This document shows, piece after piece, positions 26,178 through 34,462 of a stretch of 64,000 bases of DNA. How positions within the stretch are numbered: position 1 is the first letter of the stretch; each line of letters begins with the position of its first letter. The position numbers and the translations under genes are program-made. Source of the stretch: Pontiellaceae bacterium B12227 (GTDB lineage: Bacteria; Verrucomicrobiota; Kiritimatiellia; Kiritimatiellales; Pontiellaceae); contig JAROAZ010000006.1 in NCBI GenBank assembly GCA_029432775.1, forward strand, positions 124,001 through 188,000, given 5' to 3'. The notes under the pieces were generated by a model that saw only the letters and a list, made by a program, of their open reading frames with translations, was not told the DNA's origin and did not search any database.

Positions 26178-26193
26178 TGGCACAGATTCTGTT
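26178..26193 (+). promoter_or_regulatory. Putative sigma-54 promoter of pspA
   Basis: TGGCACAGATTCTGTT has a perfect -24 element (TGGCAC) and a -12 element with GT where GC is usual, spaced 12 bases. Transcription would start near 26203, about 24 bases before pspA, which fits the AGGAG ribosome site at 26216. The divergent PspF is the expected activator. Confidence 0.6.
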
Positions 26194-26226
26194 ATTAGGA
26201 ATTTAACCTTTAACCAGGAGATTAAA

Positions 26227-26907
26227 ATGGGCATTTTCACCAGATTTAGAGATATCGTAAATTCAAACATCGGCGCCATGCTGGACAAAGCGGAAGATCC
26301 GGAAAAGATGATCAAAATGATGATCCGCGAAATGGAGGATACCCTGATCGAGCTTAAATCTTCCTGCGCCGGCGTAATCGCCAACTGCAAAAAACTCGAG
26401 CGCCGGAAAAACGAGATTGCCGACCAACTCACCCTTTGGAGCAAACGCGCCGAACTGGCTGTCAACAAGGGACGGGATGATCTCGCCCGCGAGGCCCTCC
26501 TCGAAAAGCGGCGCCTGACCGAACAGGTCGACGCGCTCGGAAACGAGCTAAGAGAACTCGTCGACCTGATCGATCAATACAAACACGACATCAGCGAACT
26601 CGAAAACAAGCTCAACAGCGCCCGCGAGAAAAAACGCACACTGGTCGAGCGCCACAAACACGCCAACGGAAAGAAACGAGCTCAACAGGGCATCCGCAAA
26701 TACAACAGCTCCAACTCCTTCGAACGTTTTGAAAAAATGGAAAGTCGCATTGACCAAATGGAAGCCGAAGCCGACCTGATCAATCCGAAAGGCAAGCCGA
26801 GTATCGAAGAAGAGTTTTCACAACTGACCACCGACGACGAACTGGAAAAAGAACTGGCCGAGCTGAAGAAGTCCCAATACGATAACACTTCAGATTCAGA
26901 TCAATAA
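26227..26907 (+). CDS. pspA: Phage shock protein A (PspA/IM30 family)
   Basis: A 226-residue peripheral membrane protein, almost entirely coiled coil, that binds damaged membrane and inhibits PspF. The N-terminus (MGIFTRFRDIVNSNIGAMLD) is the amphipathic membrane-binding helix, followed by the family pattern EDPEKMIKMMIREMEDTL. The ribosome site AGGAG is well placed. It starts the pspA-pspB-pspC run. Confidence 0.95.
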   Translation: MGIFTRFRDIVNSNIGAMLDKAEDPEKMIKMMIREMEDTLIELKSSCAGVIANCKKLERRKNEIADQLTLWSKRAELAVNKGRDDLAREALLEKRRLTEQVDALGNELRELVDLIDQYKHDISELENKLNSAREKKRTLVERHKHANGKKRAQQGIRKYNSSNSFERFEKMESRIDQMEAEADLINPKGKPSIEEEFSQLTTDDELEKELAELKKSQYDNTSDSDQ

Positions 26908-26933
26908 TCCAGACCGATCAGGGAGCGCGCTTT

Positions 26934-27176
26934 ATGAATATAGGACTTATAGCAGTGGTAATGGCACTCGGCATCCCGATGGTGGCAATCATTTGCGGAA
27001 CCATTGCCTCCATCGTCGGAAAAGATGCCACCCGGAAAGATGATCCCGAGCAGGCCAGAATGATTCAGGAAATCTACAACAGCCTGGAACGTATGGAACG
27101 CCGCGTCGATTCGCTGGAAACCATTCTTGATGATACCGCAAAAAAGGAGTCACACCATGACCACGGATTCCAATAA
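26934..27176 (+). CDS. pspB: PspB-like membrane protein
   Basis: An 80-residue protein with an N-terminal transmembrane helix (IGLIAVVMALGIPMVAIICG) and a short coiled coil (YNSLERMERRVDSLETILDD) that resembles the end of PspB (RM..RI..LE.ILD). In the phage shock system PspB works with PspC to pass the stress signal to PspA. Its end overlaps pspC by 20 bases. Confidence 0.75.
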   Translation: MNIGLIAVVMALGIPMVAIICGTIASIVGKDATRKDDPEQARMIQEIYNSLERMERRVDSLETILDDTAKKESHHDHGFQ

Positions 27177-27537
27177 ACGGGGCGGCCCCTACAAATCACG
27201 CAGCGGCAAAGTATGCGGCGTATGCGCTGGACTCGCCGAACACTTCGGCATCTCTCCGTTCTGGCTCCGCATCGGCGTAGTCATCCTCTTCCTGTCCACC
27301 GGAATATGGCCCACTCTGATCCTCTACTTTGTTGCTGCGATGATCATGAAGCCTAAGCCATCACAACCATTGAAGAGCAACGACGAAGCCAATTTTTACG
27401 ATGCCTACGTAAAATCCCCCAATTACACGATTCATCAAATCCACGCGAAATTCATGAACCTCGACCGGCGGATTCAGCGGATTGAAGATGCCGTAACCGC
27501 CCGCGGCTACGACTGGGAGCGACGATTTAACGCTTAA
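27157..27537 (+). CDS. pspC: PspC domain protein
   Basis: A 126-residue protein. The PspC domain spans about 8-65 (SRSGKVCGVCAGLAEHFGISPFWLRI, then a membrane helix VVILFLSTGIWPTLILYFVAAMIM). A C-terminal soluble tail of about 60 residues follows (IHQIHAKFMNLDRRIQRIED). The ATG at 27157 follows AAGGAG. The stop overlaps the convergent orn gene by 11 bases. Confidence 0.9.
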   Translation: MTTDSNKRGGPYKSRSGKVCGVCAGLAEHFGISPFWLRIGVVILFLSTGIWPTLILYFVAAMIMKPKPSQPLKSNDEANFYDAYVKSPNYTIHQIHAKFMNLDRRIQRIEDAVTARGYDWERRFNA

Positions 27538-28147
27538 ACAGACCCGACCGGTAAAAGGCCAGCTCGGCGATCGAGGCTTTGATATCGAACAGCGCATCAT
27601 GCGCATTAGCCGCATCAATGCCGCCGCCGGGGAAATACCGATTGAGCTCATCGACGCTCTCTTTATCGAACGCGGCTTTGTCCATCAGATCCTGCCATTG
27701 GATCTTAATAGTGGAAACATCCAGCAGACGGTAGTGCAGGCGACTTCCAAACATTGGAAGAAAACGGCGCATCAGATACCAATCATTATGAACACTGTTA
27801 CCGGCAAGCACCGGGCGGTCGCCAATGGAATCAAACGGCGTTCCGGCATATTGGTCGAGCAGCGCTGCGATCCGCCCATCAGCCTCTTCCAGCGTGACCG
27901 CTTCCTCAGACCGGCACTGCGCAACGAGTCCGGAAAGATGCTCCTCCACCCATTCACTGACCTGCTCACCCTCTTCCAGTTTAATACAAAGGTTCAGGTC
28001 GGCCGATTCGGGATGCATGCGGTTCAGATCGGTATCGGTAATAATGACCGCCACCTGAAGCAGACGGGCGGCTTCCAGCTCCAACGAGGTAAACTCGGCA
28101 TCGAACCAGACATAGGCGGAAGTTTTCTTGGTTTCATTTGCAGACAT
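27527..28147 (-). CDS. orn: Oligoribonuclease-type 3'-5' exonuclease
   Basis: A 206-residue DEDDh exonuclease that degrades very short RNAs. Exo I is W-F-D-A-E-F-T-S-L-E near residue 12, Exo II lies around VHNDWYLMRRFLP (Asp in HND), and Exo III is HDALFDIKASIAEL with the His and Asp. The pattern LHYRLLDVST is the Orn signature. The ATG at 28147 has GGGAG upstream; a longer frame to 28192 is not conserved. A palindrome copy lies in the gene (27745-27759) and another upstream (28187). Confidence 0.85.
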   Translation of the reverse strand: MSANETKKTSAYVWFDAEFTSLELEAARLLQVAVIITDTDLNRMHPESADLNLCIKLEEGEQVSEWVEEHLSGLVAQCRSEEAVTLEEADGRIAALLDQYAGTPFDSIGDRPVLAGNSVHNDWYLMRRFLPMFGSRLHYRLLDVSTIKIQWQDLMDKAAFDKESVDELNRYFPGGGIDAANAHDALFDIKASIAELAFYRSGLFKR

Positions 28148-28186
28148 AAGGATCTCCCAAAAATTGAGCCACAGATAAACACAGAT

Positions 28187-28201
28187 TTCCAATGATTGGA
28201 A
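28187..28201. repeat. 15-bp palindrome TTCCAATGATTGGAA
   Basis: Intergenic copy 39 bases upstream of the orn start codon and just past the ackA terminator on the minus strand. Confidence 0.95.
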
Positions 28202-28210
28202 CTCCTGCTG

Positions 28211-28242
28211 AAAAAGAAAAAGGGATGGCGACCGCCATCCCT
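28211..28242 (-). terminator. Rho-independent terminator of pta-ackA
   Basis: On the minus strand, GGGATGGCG / CGCCATCCC forms the stem and TTTTTCTTTTT follows. It lies 45 bases past the ackA stop. Confidence 0.88.
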
Positions 28243-28286
28243 TCCCGATCTGCTCTTCCGAGCTGATCCATACTCTTCCGCAGCCT

Positions 28287-29483
28287 CTATTTAATCAGGC
28301 TGTGGGTGTCAAGCGCGATAACGAGCTCTTCGTTTGTGTGAATCTTCAGCGCCGTCACCCTGGAGTCTGCTGTGGTCAGCAAAGTCTCATTGGCTTCGTT
28401 TTTCGCCGTATCGACATCCACTCCCAGGAACGTGAAATTCTCAAGGATTTTTGCGCGGAGCATCGGGTTGTTTTCGCCCACACCGGCCGTAAAGACAATG
28501 CAATCAACGCCATTCATGGCCGCGGCATAGGACCCGATATACTTCTGAATGCTGTAACAGAACATTTCGATGGCCATCTGGCAGTCTTTATCGCCGGCCA
28601 TGGCACTTTCAACATTGTCGCGCATATCGGATTTCCCAGAGATGGCCAACAGGCCACCCTGCTTGTTCATCATCGTGCTGACCTGCGCCGGCTTAAGTTC
28701 CTGCGATTCCATGATGTGCAGCGGAACATAGGGATCAAGCGTGCCGGAACGGGTGCCCATAATGATGCCGTCGAGCGGCGTGAACCCCATGGAGGTGTCC
28801 ACAGAAACACCGTCCATGAAGGCCGCAAGGGAGCCACCGTTACCAAGGTGACAGGTGATAATCTTCAGATCTTTCAGGTCCTTGCCCAGCTCATCGGCTG
28901 CTTTCTGAGCAACATAGCCGTGAGAGGTGCCGTGGAATCCATATTTACGGATCTTATAGTTAGTATACTGCGCACGCGGCAATGCATACATGTAAGCCTT
29001 TTTCGGCATGGACTGATGCACAGCCGTGTCGAATACAGCAACCTGAGGCATGTCTGGCAGCAGCGATGCCATGGCTTTAATGCCCATCAGGTTCGGCGGG
29101 TTATGCAACGGAGCCAGCATGGAGTTGCGCTCAATCGCCTTTATGACTTCACGGTCGATAACAACAGAAGCGGTGAAATCCTCGCCACCGTGTACAACAC
29201 GATGACCAACACCGCTCAATTCTTCAAGGCTCCCAATGACGCCGGTTTCGGCATCAGTCAGCTGTTTAAGAATCGCGTCAATCGCCACCTTGTGGTCGGC
29301 GAGGTCAACAAAGGTTTTTTCCTTACCCTCATCATTTTTTTCATAGGACAGCGTGGAACCGTCGATGCCGATGCGATCGGCCTGACCTTCGCACAGGGCA
29401 TGAAACTGATCTTCGCCCTCTTTAGCATGATAGAGCTTGAATTTAATAGAGGAGGAACCGGAGTTAAGTACCAGAATTTTCAT
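28287..29483 (-). CDS. ackA: Acetate kinase
   Basis: A 398-residue enzyme interconverting acetyl phosphate + ADP and acetate + ATP. The N-terminus KILVLNSGSSSIKF is the first family signature, GVGHRVVHGG follows, and KYGFHGTSHGYV is the second. Length is normal. It starts 20 bases after the pta stop, so pta-ackA is one operon giving substrate-level ATP during fermentation, with the terminator at 28211-28242. Confidence 0.96.
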   Translation of the reverse strand: MKILVLNSGSSSIKFKLYHAKEGEDQFHALCEGQADRIGIDGSTLSYEKNDEGKEKTFVDLADHKVAIDAILKQLTDAETGVIGSLEELSGVGHRVVHGGEDFTASVVIDREVIKAIERNSMLAPLHNPPNLMGIKAMASLLPDMPQVAVFDTAVHQSMPKKAYMYALPRAQYTNYKIRKYGFHGTSHGYVAQKAADELGKDLKDLKIITCHLGNGGSLAAFMDGVSVDTSMGFTPLDGIIMGTRSGTLDPYVPLHIMESQELKPAQVSTMMNKQGGLLAISGKSDMRDNVESAMAGDKDCQMAIEMFCYSIQKYIGSYAAAMNGVDCIVFTAGVGENNPMLRAKILENFTFLGVDVDTAKNEANETLLTTADSRVTALKIHTNEELVIALDTHSLIK

Positions 29484-29503
29484 TATATTCTATTCCTGAA
29501 AGT

Positions 29504-30508
29504 TTATTTATCTGCCTGCAGGGCAGTAAGAGCAACGGTGCCGACAATGTCTTCAACATAGCAGCCACGGGAGAGGTCGTTGACCGGTTTATTCAGACCC
29601 TGCAGAACAGGACCGTACGCACCGGCTCCGGCAAGGCGCTGCACGAGCTTGTAGCCGATGTTCGCCGCGTTGAGGTCCGGGAAGATCAATACACGGGCAT
29701 CGCCACCCAGCGGACTATCTGGAGCCTTTTTAGCGGCAACCCCGGGAACAATCGCGGAGTCGGTCTGCAACTCACCATCGATCACAATTCCAAGGTCTGG
29801 ATATTCGGCATCAATCTTGGCTTTCGCCAGCTCGAGAGCGGACTGAACCTTTTCCACCATCGGGCATTTCCCGCCTGAACCATAGGAGGAGAAGGAGAGC
29901 AATGCCACCTTCGGAGGAATGTCATAGGCCATGGCAGAGATCGCGCTATCAACAGCTATGTCAGCCAACTGTTCCGCCGTCGGATCCACGACCAAAGCGC
30001 AGTCGGAGAAGATGTAGGTTTTATCATCCACATCCATAATAAAGAAACTGGAAACCGTGGCTCCCTTTTTTGCGGCCTTAATGACCTGAAGTGCGGGCCG
30101 AACCGTGTCGGCCGTTGAGTGGGCCGCTCCAGAGACCATACCGTCGGCATCGCCGGACTGCATAATCATGGTTCCGAAGTAACTAACCTGCTTGACCGTT
30201 TCCAATGCCTGCTCAGGCGTGATGCCCTTCGCTTTGCGCATTTCATAAAAAGTGTCTGCATATTCCTGCAGCTTATCCGATGTTTCCGGATTGATGACGT
30301 TAATGCCGTCCAGACTCCACCCCTTGGAAGCAAAGACGTCAGCTATCTGCTGCTCGTCGCCCAGGACAATGATCTTCGCAATTCCTTCGGAGTTGATGGT
30401 GTTGGCCGCCTCAAGGACGCGCTCATCGCTCCCCTCAGGCAGAACGATGCTACGTTGCTTAACCTTCGCGGCATCAATGATTTGCTGAATGAAAATACTA
30501 CGTTCCAT
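29504..30508 (-). CDS. pta: Phosphate acetyltransferase
   Basis: A 334-residue phosphotransacetylase of the short type (catalytic PTA_PTB domain only, without the long N-terminal regulatory part of enterobacterial Pta). Motifs include IVLPEGSDERVLEAA near the start and a C-terminal KPVNDLSRGC. It converts acetyl-CoA + Pi to acetyl phosphate for AckA. The 5' gap to 30730 (about 220 bases) should hold its promoter; I could not call one with confidence. Confidence 0.95.
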   Translation of the reverse strand: MERSIFIQQIIDAAKVKQRSIVLPEGSDERVLEAANTINSEGIAKIIVLGDEQQIADVFASKGWSLDGINVINPETSDKLQEYADTFYEMRKAKGITPEQALETVKQVSYFGTMIMQSGDADGMVSGAAHSTADTVRPALQVIKAAKKGATVSSFFIMDVDDKTYIFSDCALVVDPTAEQLADIAVDSAISAMAYDIPPKVALLSFSSYGSGGKCPMVEKVQSALELAKAKIDAEYPDLGIVIDGELQTDSAIVPGVAAKKAPDSPLGGDARVLIFPDLNAANIGYKLVQRLAGAGAYGPVLQGLNKPVNDLSRGCYVEDIVGTVALTALQADK

Positions 30509-30730
30509 TGGTTATTTCCCCGTTATGTTCAATTTGTGCATCCCCAATTTTGCAAAAATCTCCGCAAAACGTATCACTTCGGTTTTTTCACGCAACCAAA
30601 TTTTACAGATTTCGATGCCATTTCGAATTATCGCCCAGTACGGATTTTATATTTGCCTACACTTAGACTGAAACTCCGTAAAATATTACCTTATTGGGGA
30701 GAACATTTGTCACCTTTTCAAAATCTGACA

Positions 30731-30766
30731 AATAAAAAACCCCGCAGCCCAAAGGCGACGGGGTTT
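30731..30766 (-). terminator. Rho-independent terminator of ribosomal cluster
   Basis: On the minus strand, AAAACCCCGTCGCC / GGCTGCGGGGTTTT forms the stem with T-run TTTTTTATT. It lies 22 bases past the rplQ stop and closes the str-S10-spc-alpha cluster. Confidence 0.9.
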
Positions 30767-30788
30767 TGCAACGCTTGATGACTGAGAT

Positions 30789-31202
30789 TTACTCAGCAGC
30801 AGCCTCAGCCACTTCTTCAGCCGCTTCTTCAGCAACCGGAGCAGCAATGGCTTCAGACCACTCCAGCAACACCATTTCGGAGCTGTCGGAAATACGACGC
30901 CCCAGCTTGATGATGCGGGTGTATCCGCCGTTGCGATCGGCAAAAACCGGCGCAACCACTTCGAACAGTTCCTTCACGGATTTTTCGTTCTTCAGTGTGG
31001 AGATCGCCTGACGACGATTCGCGAGCTCACCCTTTTTACCGAGGGTGACCATTTTTTCAGCCAGGCTGCGGGCAGCTTTAGCTTTCGGCGCAGTAGTCTT
31101 AATGCGCTTGTTATCAATCAGGGCGCAAACCAAGTTAGAAAGCAGCTCATTACGATGAGCACTGGTGCGTCCGAGTTTTACTGTTTTTTTACGATGTCTC
31201 AT
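30789..31202 (-). CDS. rplQ: 50S ribosomal protein L17
   Basis: A 137-residue large-subunit protein. The core MRHRKKTVKLGRTSAHRNEL and RRISDSSEMVLLEW are conserved. A 20-residue Ala/Glu-rich tail (PVAEEAAEEVAEAAAE) extends beyond the usual end, like the acidic head of S11 in the same operon. It is the last gene of the cluster. Confidence 0.96.
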   Translation of the reverse strand: MRHRKKTVKLGRTSAHRNELLSNLVCALIDNKRIKTTAPKAKAARSLAEKMVTLGKKGELANRRQAISTLKNEKSVKELFEVVAPVFADRNGGYTRIIKLGRRISDSSEMVLLEWSEAIAAPVAEEAAEEVAEAAAE

Positions 31203-31229
31203 TGTTCCAACCTCTGGATAGTTTTTAAA

Positions 31230-32234
31230 CTAGTCTTCGATGGACGAACTCTTCAGCAGGTCCGCATCAAATGTCATTCCGAGCGACAGTCCCATTTCCA
31301 GGATCTTCGCTTTAATTTCGTTCAGCGACTTCTTACCGAAGTTACGGTATTTCAGCATTTCGGCCTCCGTTTTCTGCGCGAGCTCACCAACGGTAGTAAT
31401 GTTGGCGTTGTTCAGGCAGTTTGCGGCACGAACACTGAGTTCGATTTCGTTGACGCTGATGTTCAGCTTCTTACGCAGGCCTTCCTTCTCGAGGTCGATC
31501 TGCTTTTCGCTTTCCTCGAATTCGATCAGATCCTTATCGTAGGAAACAAATACATCGAGGTGGTGGCGCAGAATCGCGGCAGACATGGTCAGCGCATCGT
31601 CCGGGCTGACGCGGCCGTCGGTCCAGATTTCAATCACGAGCTTGTCATAGTCTGTACGGCGACCCACACGCGTGTTTTCAGTGGCGTATTTCACACGACG
31701 AACCGGGGAGAAAAGACAGTCGATCGGAATTACGCCGATTTCCTGATTTTCCTTTTTATTCAAATCAGCCGGGCAATAGCCGCGTCCGATGCGAACTTCC
31801 ATTTCAGCTTCAAAAACGCCGCCTTCAGCGAGCGTGCAGATCACAAAATCAGGATTCAGAACGTCGACGGAATCAGGCGTCACGATATCGCCGGCGGTCA
31901 CCTCACCAGGACCTTCAACCTTGATGCTTACCGTCTGTGTATCGCGGGCAAAGCTCTTGAAGAGCAGTTGCTTGATATTCAAAATGATGTCAGTAACATC
32001 TTCAGTTACGCCTTCGAGGCTGCAAAATTCGTGCGGGGCACCTTTAATTTTGACTGAAGAAACCGCTGCACCTTCGAGCGAAGAAAGCAACACGCGACGC
32101 AGGGAGTTCCCCATTGTACGCCCATAACCGCCTTCAAAAGGTTCAGCATAGAATTTACCGTAGTTTTCGGTGGAAACAGATTCGTCTTTAACAACCTGCT
32201 TCGGCATTTCAAAACGACCGAGTCGTGTAGCCAT
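31230..32234 (-). CDS. rpoA: RNA polymerase alpha subunit
   Basis: A 334-residue subunit: N-terminal assembly domain (about 1-230; GNSLRRVLLSSLEGAAV) and C-terminal helical domain (about 250-334; ELSVRAANCLNNANI, FGKKSLNEIK) that contacts UP elements and activators. It is followed by rplQ. The 115-base gap before it, where rpsD is often found, holds no gene but a 27-bp hairpin. Confidence 0.97.
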   Translation of the reverse strand: MATRLGRFEMPKQVVKDESVSTENYGKFYAEPFEGGYGRTMGNSLRRVLLSSLEGAAVSSVKIKGAPHEFCSLEGVTEDVTDIILNIKQLLFKSFARDTQTVSIKVEGPGEVTAGDIVTPDSVDVLNPDFVICTLAEGGVFEAEMEVRIGRGYCPADLNKKENQEIGVIPIDCLFSPVRRVKYATENTRVGRRTDYDKLVIEIWTDGRVSPDDALTMSAAILRHHLDVFVSYDKDLIEFEESEKQIDLEKEGLRKKLNISVNEIELSVRAANCLNNANITTVGELAQKTEAEMLKYRNFGKKSLNEIKAKILEMGLSLGMTFDADLLKSSSIED

Positions 32235-32306
32235 AATTTTATCCTCCCAGAACCGGGCATTAACCGATTCGTATGGTGTTTAATTTATTTTCGTGTAACA
32301 CAAAAA

Positions 32307-32333
32307 CAATGCTTCCAGGGACTGGAAGCATTG
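32307..32333 (-). repeat. Extended palindrome hairpin between rpsK and rpoA
   Basis: The family 15-mer TTCCAGGGACTGGAA (32313-32327) is lengthened to perfect 12-base arms, CAATGCTTCCAG and CTGGAAGCATTG, around GGA. It lies 73 bases upstream of rpoA and could fold in the transcript. No T-run follows. Confidence 0.9.
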
Positions 32334-32349
32334 ATCAAAAACAACAACC

Positions 32350-32934
32350 TTAAACGCGACGGCGTTTCGGCGGACGGCATCCGTTGTGCGGAATCGCTGT
32401 GGTGTCTTTAATCGACGTAACAGCAAGACCGGCGGACTGAATTGCACGTACAGCGGATTCGCGACCGGCACCCGGTCCCTGAACGCGTACTTCAACTTCA
32501 GACATGCCGTGGCTGATTGCAGTACGGGCAGCGTCCTGAGCAACCGTGGTGGCTGCGAAGGCGGTGCTCTTACGGGAACCCTTGAAGTTACAACGGCCAG
32601 CGCTGCTCCAGGACACCACGTTGCCGCGCATATCAGTGATGGAAACGATCGTGTTATTGAAAGTGGTTTTCACAAAAGCGATACCAACGGGAACGTTCTT
32701 CGAACCCTTCTTGCGCTTGATCGGCTCAATGACTTCGTCGGCGAGCAGGTCAGCTGCGGTAGGCAGACGGGATTTCTTTTCTTCTTCCGCCGGCGCTTCT
32801 GCCGGAGCAGCCGGAGCCGCTTCCGCTTTTTTCTCAGCAACAGCTGCCGGAGCCGCTGCTTCCACTTTTTCTTCGGTAGCCGCTGCCGGAGCCGCTGCTT
32901 CCACTTCTTCTACTTCAACTTTTTCTTCTGCCAT
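32350..32934 (-). CDS. rpsK: 30S ribosomal protein S11 with acidic N-terminal extension
   Basis: A 194-residue protein. The normal S11 core starts near residue 75 ([21 protein letters not shown]) and ends in [13 protein letters not shown]. Residues 1-72 are an Ala/Glu/Pro/Lys-rich extension with a duplicated VEAAAPAA unit, which is not part of standard S11 (about 129 residues). The extension is likely disordered. The underlying DNA shows the same tandem repeat near 32850-32920, so expansion by slippage is plausible. Confidence 0.95.
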   Translation of the reverse strand: MAEEKVEVEEVEAAAPAAATEEKVEAAAPAAVAEKKAEAAPAAPAEAPAEEEKKSRLPTAADLLADEVIEPIKRKKGSKNVPVGIAFVKTTFNNTIVSITDMRGNVVSWSSAGRCNFKGSRKSTAFAATTVAQDAARTAISHGMSEVEVRVQGPGAGRESAVRAIQSAGLAVTSIKDTTAIPHNGCRPPKRRRV

Positions 32935-32945
32935 GGGAATAATCC

Positions 32946-33347
32946 TTATTTACCGGCCTTGGCGGCGGAACGGGCTTCTTTACCACGAACTACACCAACA
33001 GTACGCTTCGCACCTTTGCGGGTACGGGCATTGGTTTTGGTACGCTGACCGCGAACCGGAAGACCGGCGCGATGACGACGTCCGCGATAGGAACCGATTG
33101 AAATGAGACGACGGACGTTGGCCGAAACCTCACGACGCAGGTCACCCTCAATGCGGTATTCATTTTGAAGCACTGCAACGAGACGCTGGATGTCATCATC
33201 CTTCATATCGTCAGCCTTCATTGCTGGGTCCAGCTTGGCCTTCTCGCAAATTTCTTTTGCGGTGGTCGGGCCGATGCCGTAAATGTAGCGAAGCGAATAT
33301 TCCAGCTTCTTTCTACCTGGGATGTCTATACCGAGTACTCGTGGCAT
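32946..33347 (-). CDS. rpsM: 30S ribosomal protein S13
   Basis: A 133-residue small-subunit head protein: [26 protein letters not shown] at the start, [25 protein letters not shown] centrally. The start at 33347 matches the family; the open frame to 33437 runs through rpmJ and is rejected. Confidence 0.97.
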   Translation of the reverse strand: MPRVLGIDIPGRKKLEYSLRYIYGIGPTTAKEICEKAKLDPAMKADDMKDDDIQRLVAVLQNEYRIEGDLRREVSANVRRLISIGSYRGRRHRAGLPVRGQRTKTNARTRKGAKRTVGVVRGKEARSAAKAGK

Positions 33348-33361
33348 TGAAAAACTCCTTA

Positions 33362-33475
33362 TTAGCCTTGGCGCTGCTTGTGGCGCGGGTTGGTGCAAAT
33401 AATACGTACTACACCCTGACGGCGGACCACTTTGCACTGTTCACACATTCTTTTTACTGAAGCTCGTACTTTCAT
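33362..33475 (-). CDS. rpmJ: 50S ribosomal protein L36
   Basis: A 37-residue protein: [17 protein letters not shown]... with C-x2-C and a later Cys-x-n-His (CTNPRH) that bind zinc. It lies between infA and rpsM, the usual place. The zinc-binding (C+) form is retained. Confidence 0.96.
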   Translation of the reverse strand: MKVRASVKRMCEQCKVVRRQGVVRIICTNPRHKQRQG

Positions 33476-33479
33476 TATA

Positions 33480-33695
33480 TCACTCCTGGTTGATCACCAG
33501 ACGCCCTTGCGACATATCGAAGGGCGACATTTCTACAGTAACCGTTTCACCCGCTGCCGGGTGTTTACAACCGAAATCCTTGCGCCTTAAAAACGCCACG
33601 AAACGGTGTCCGTTACTTAGTTCTGCGTCAAAAGCGTGTTTGTCTATCACGGACAACAAGCACGCGTCTAGTAAATTTGTCTCTTTTTTATCCAC
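33480..33695 (-). CDS. infA: Translation initiation factor IF-1 (divergent)
   Basis: A 71-residue S1/OB-fold protein between map and rpmJ, the standard place for inf[12 protein letters not shown] and [16 protein letters not shown] match IF-1. The middle ([14 protein letters not shown]) differs from the common GKMRxxxIRIL.GD segment, so it is a divergent copy. The GTG start shares its G with the map stop (TAGTG), and no internal ATG precedes the core. Confidence 0.82.
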   Translation of the reverse strand: MDKKETNLLDACLLSVIDKHAFDAELSNGHRFVAFLRRKDFGCKHPAAGETVTVEMSPFDMSQGRLVINQE

Positions 33696-34453
33696 TACGA
33701 ATCCAAATCGGGAATCGTTAGAATCTCAGCTTTTTCCCTACCAACGGCAATGGTGTGCTCAAAGTGAGCCGAAGGAAGCCGGTCCTTCGTTACTACAGTC
33801 CATCCATCACCGAGGGTTTCAGTCTTATGAACCCCCAGATTAATCATGGGTTCAATGGCGAATGTCATTCCTGCTTTCAACACCGGACCACGGCCGGGAG
33901 GGCCGTAATTCGGAATCTGCGGATCTTCATGCATTTCACGACCTATGCCGTGACCGACAAAATCGCGTACCACTGAAAACCCAGCATCCTCCGCCACTAC
34001 CTGACAGGCATTGGAGATATCCGACAACCGATTACCTTCAACCGCCATTCCTATAGCCGCCTGAAGACATTCCTGTGTAGTATCGAGAAGACGCTGCACT
34101 TCCGGATCAATTCGGCCTGCCGCTACCGTTACTGCGGTATCGCCGACAAAGCCGCCGAAAACAAGACCGAAATCAATACTAACCACATCCCCTTCATTAA
34201 TCACCCGCCGGCCCGGCACACCATGCACCACCTCTTCATTTACCGAAGAGCAAATGTGCCCGGAGAATCCGTGGTAACCATAGAAGGCACAACGACCTTC
34301 CGCCTTCTTTGCCAACTCCGCCGCATATTCATCCAATTCCTTGGTCGTTACACCCGGAGCAACTTTCGAAGCAACCTTGTGAAGAATCGTGGCGGTTTTT
34401 TTGGCGGCAATTCGCATAGCCGCCAGTTCAGCTGGCTTTTTAACAATGATCAT
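33695..34453 (-). CDS. map: Methionine aminopeptidase, type I
   Basis: A 252-residue metalloprotease that removes N-terminal Met. The type I fold is clear: YHGFSGHICSSVNEEVVHG, SIDFGLVFGGFVGDTAVTV (metal Asp residues), GHGIGREMHEDPQIPNYG (metal His/Glu) and FAIEPMI. It starts 9 bases after adk, the common adk-map-infA order. Confidence 0.96.
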   Translation of the reverse strand: MIIVKKPAELAAMRIAAKKTATILHKVASKVAPGVTTKELDEYAAELAKKAEGRCAFYGYHGFSGHICSSVNEEVVHGVPGRRVINEGDVVSIDFGLVFGGFVGDTAVTVAAGRIDPEVQRLLDTTQECLQAAIGMAVEGNRLSDISNACQVVAEDAGFSVVRDFVGHGIGREMHEDPQIPNYGPPGRGPVLKAGMTFAIEPMINLGVHKTETLGDGWTVVTKDRLPSAHFEHTIAVGREKAEILTIPDLDS

Positions 34454-34462
34454 GAGTAAGGG

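Noticed and set aside
28302-29561. Long plus-strand ORF opposite ackA (419 codons)
   Set aside because: Antisense shadow of a conserved gene.
30509-30730. Sigma-54 promoter for pta-ackA (TGGCATCGAAATCTGT on the minus strand)
   Set aside because: The spacing between GG and G is 13 instead of 12 and the -12 element is poor.
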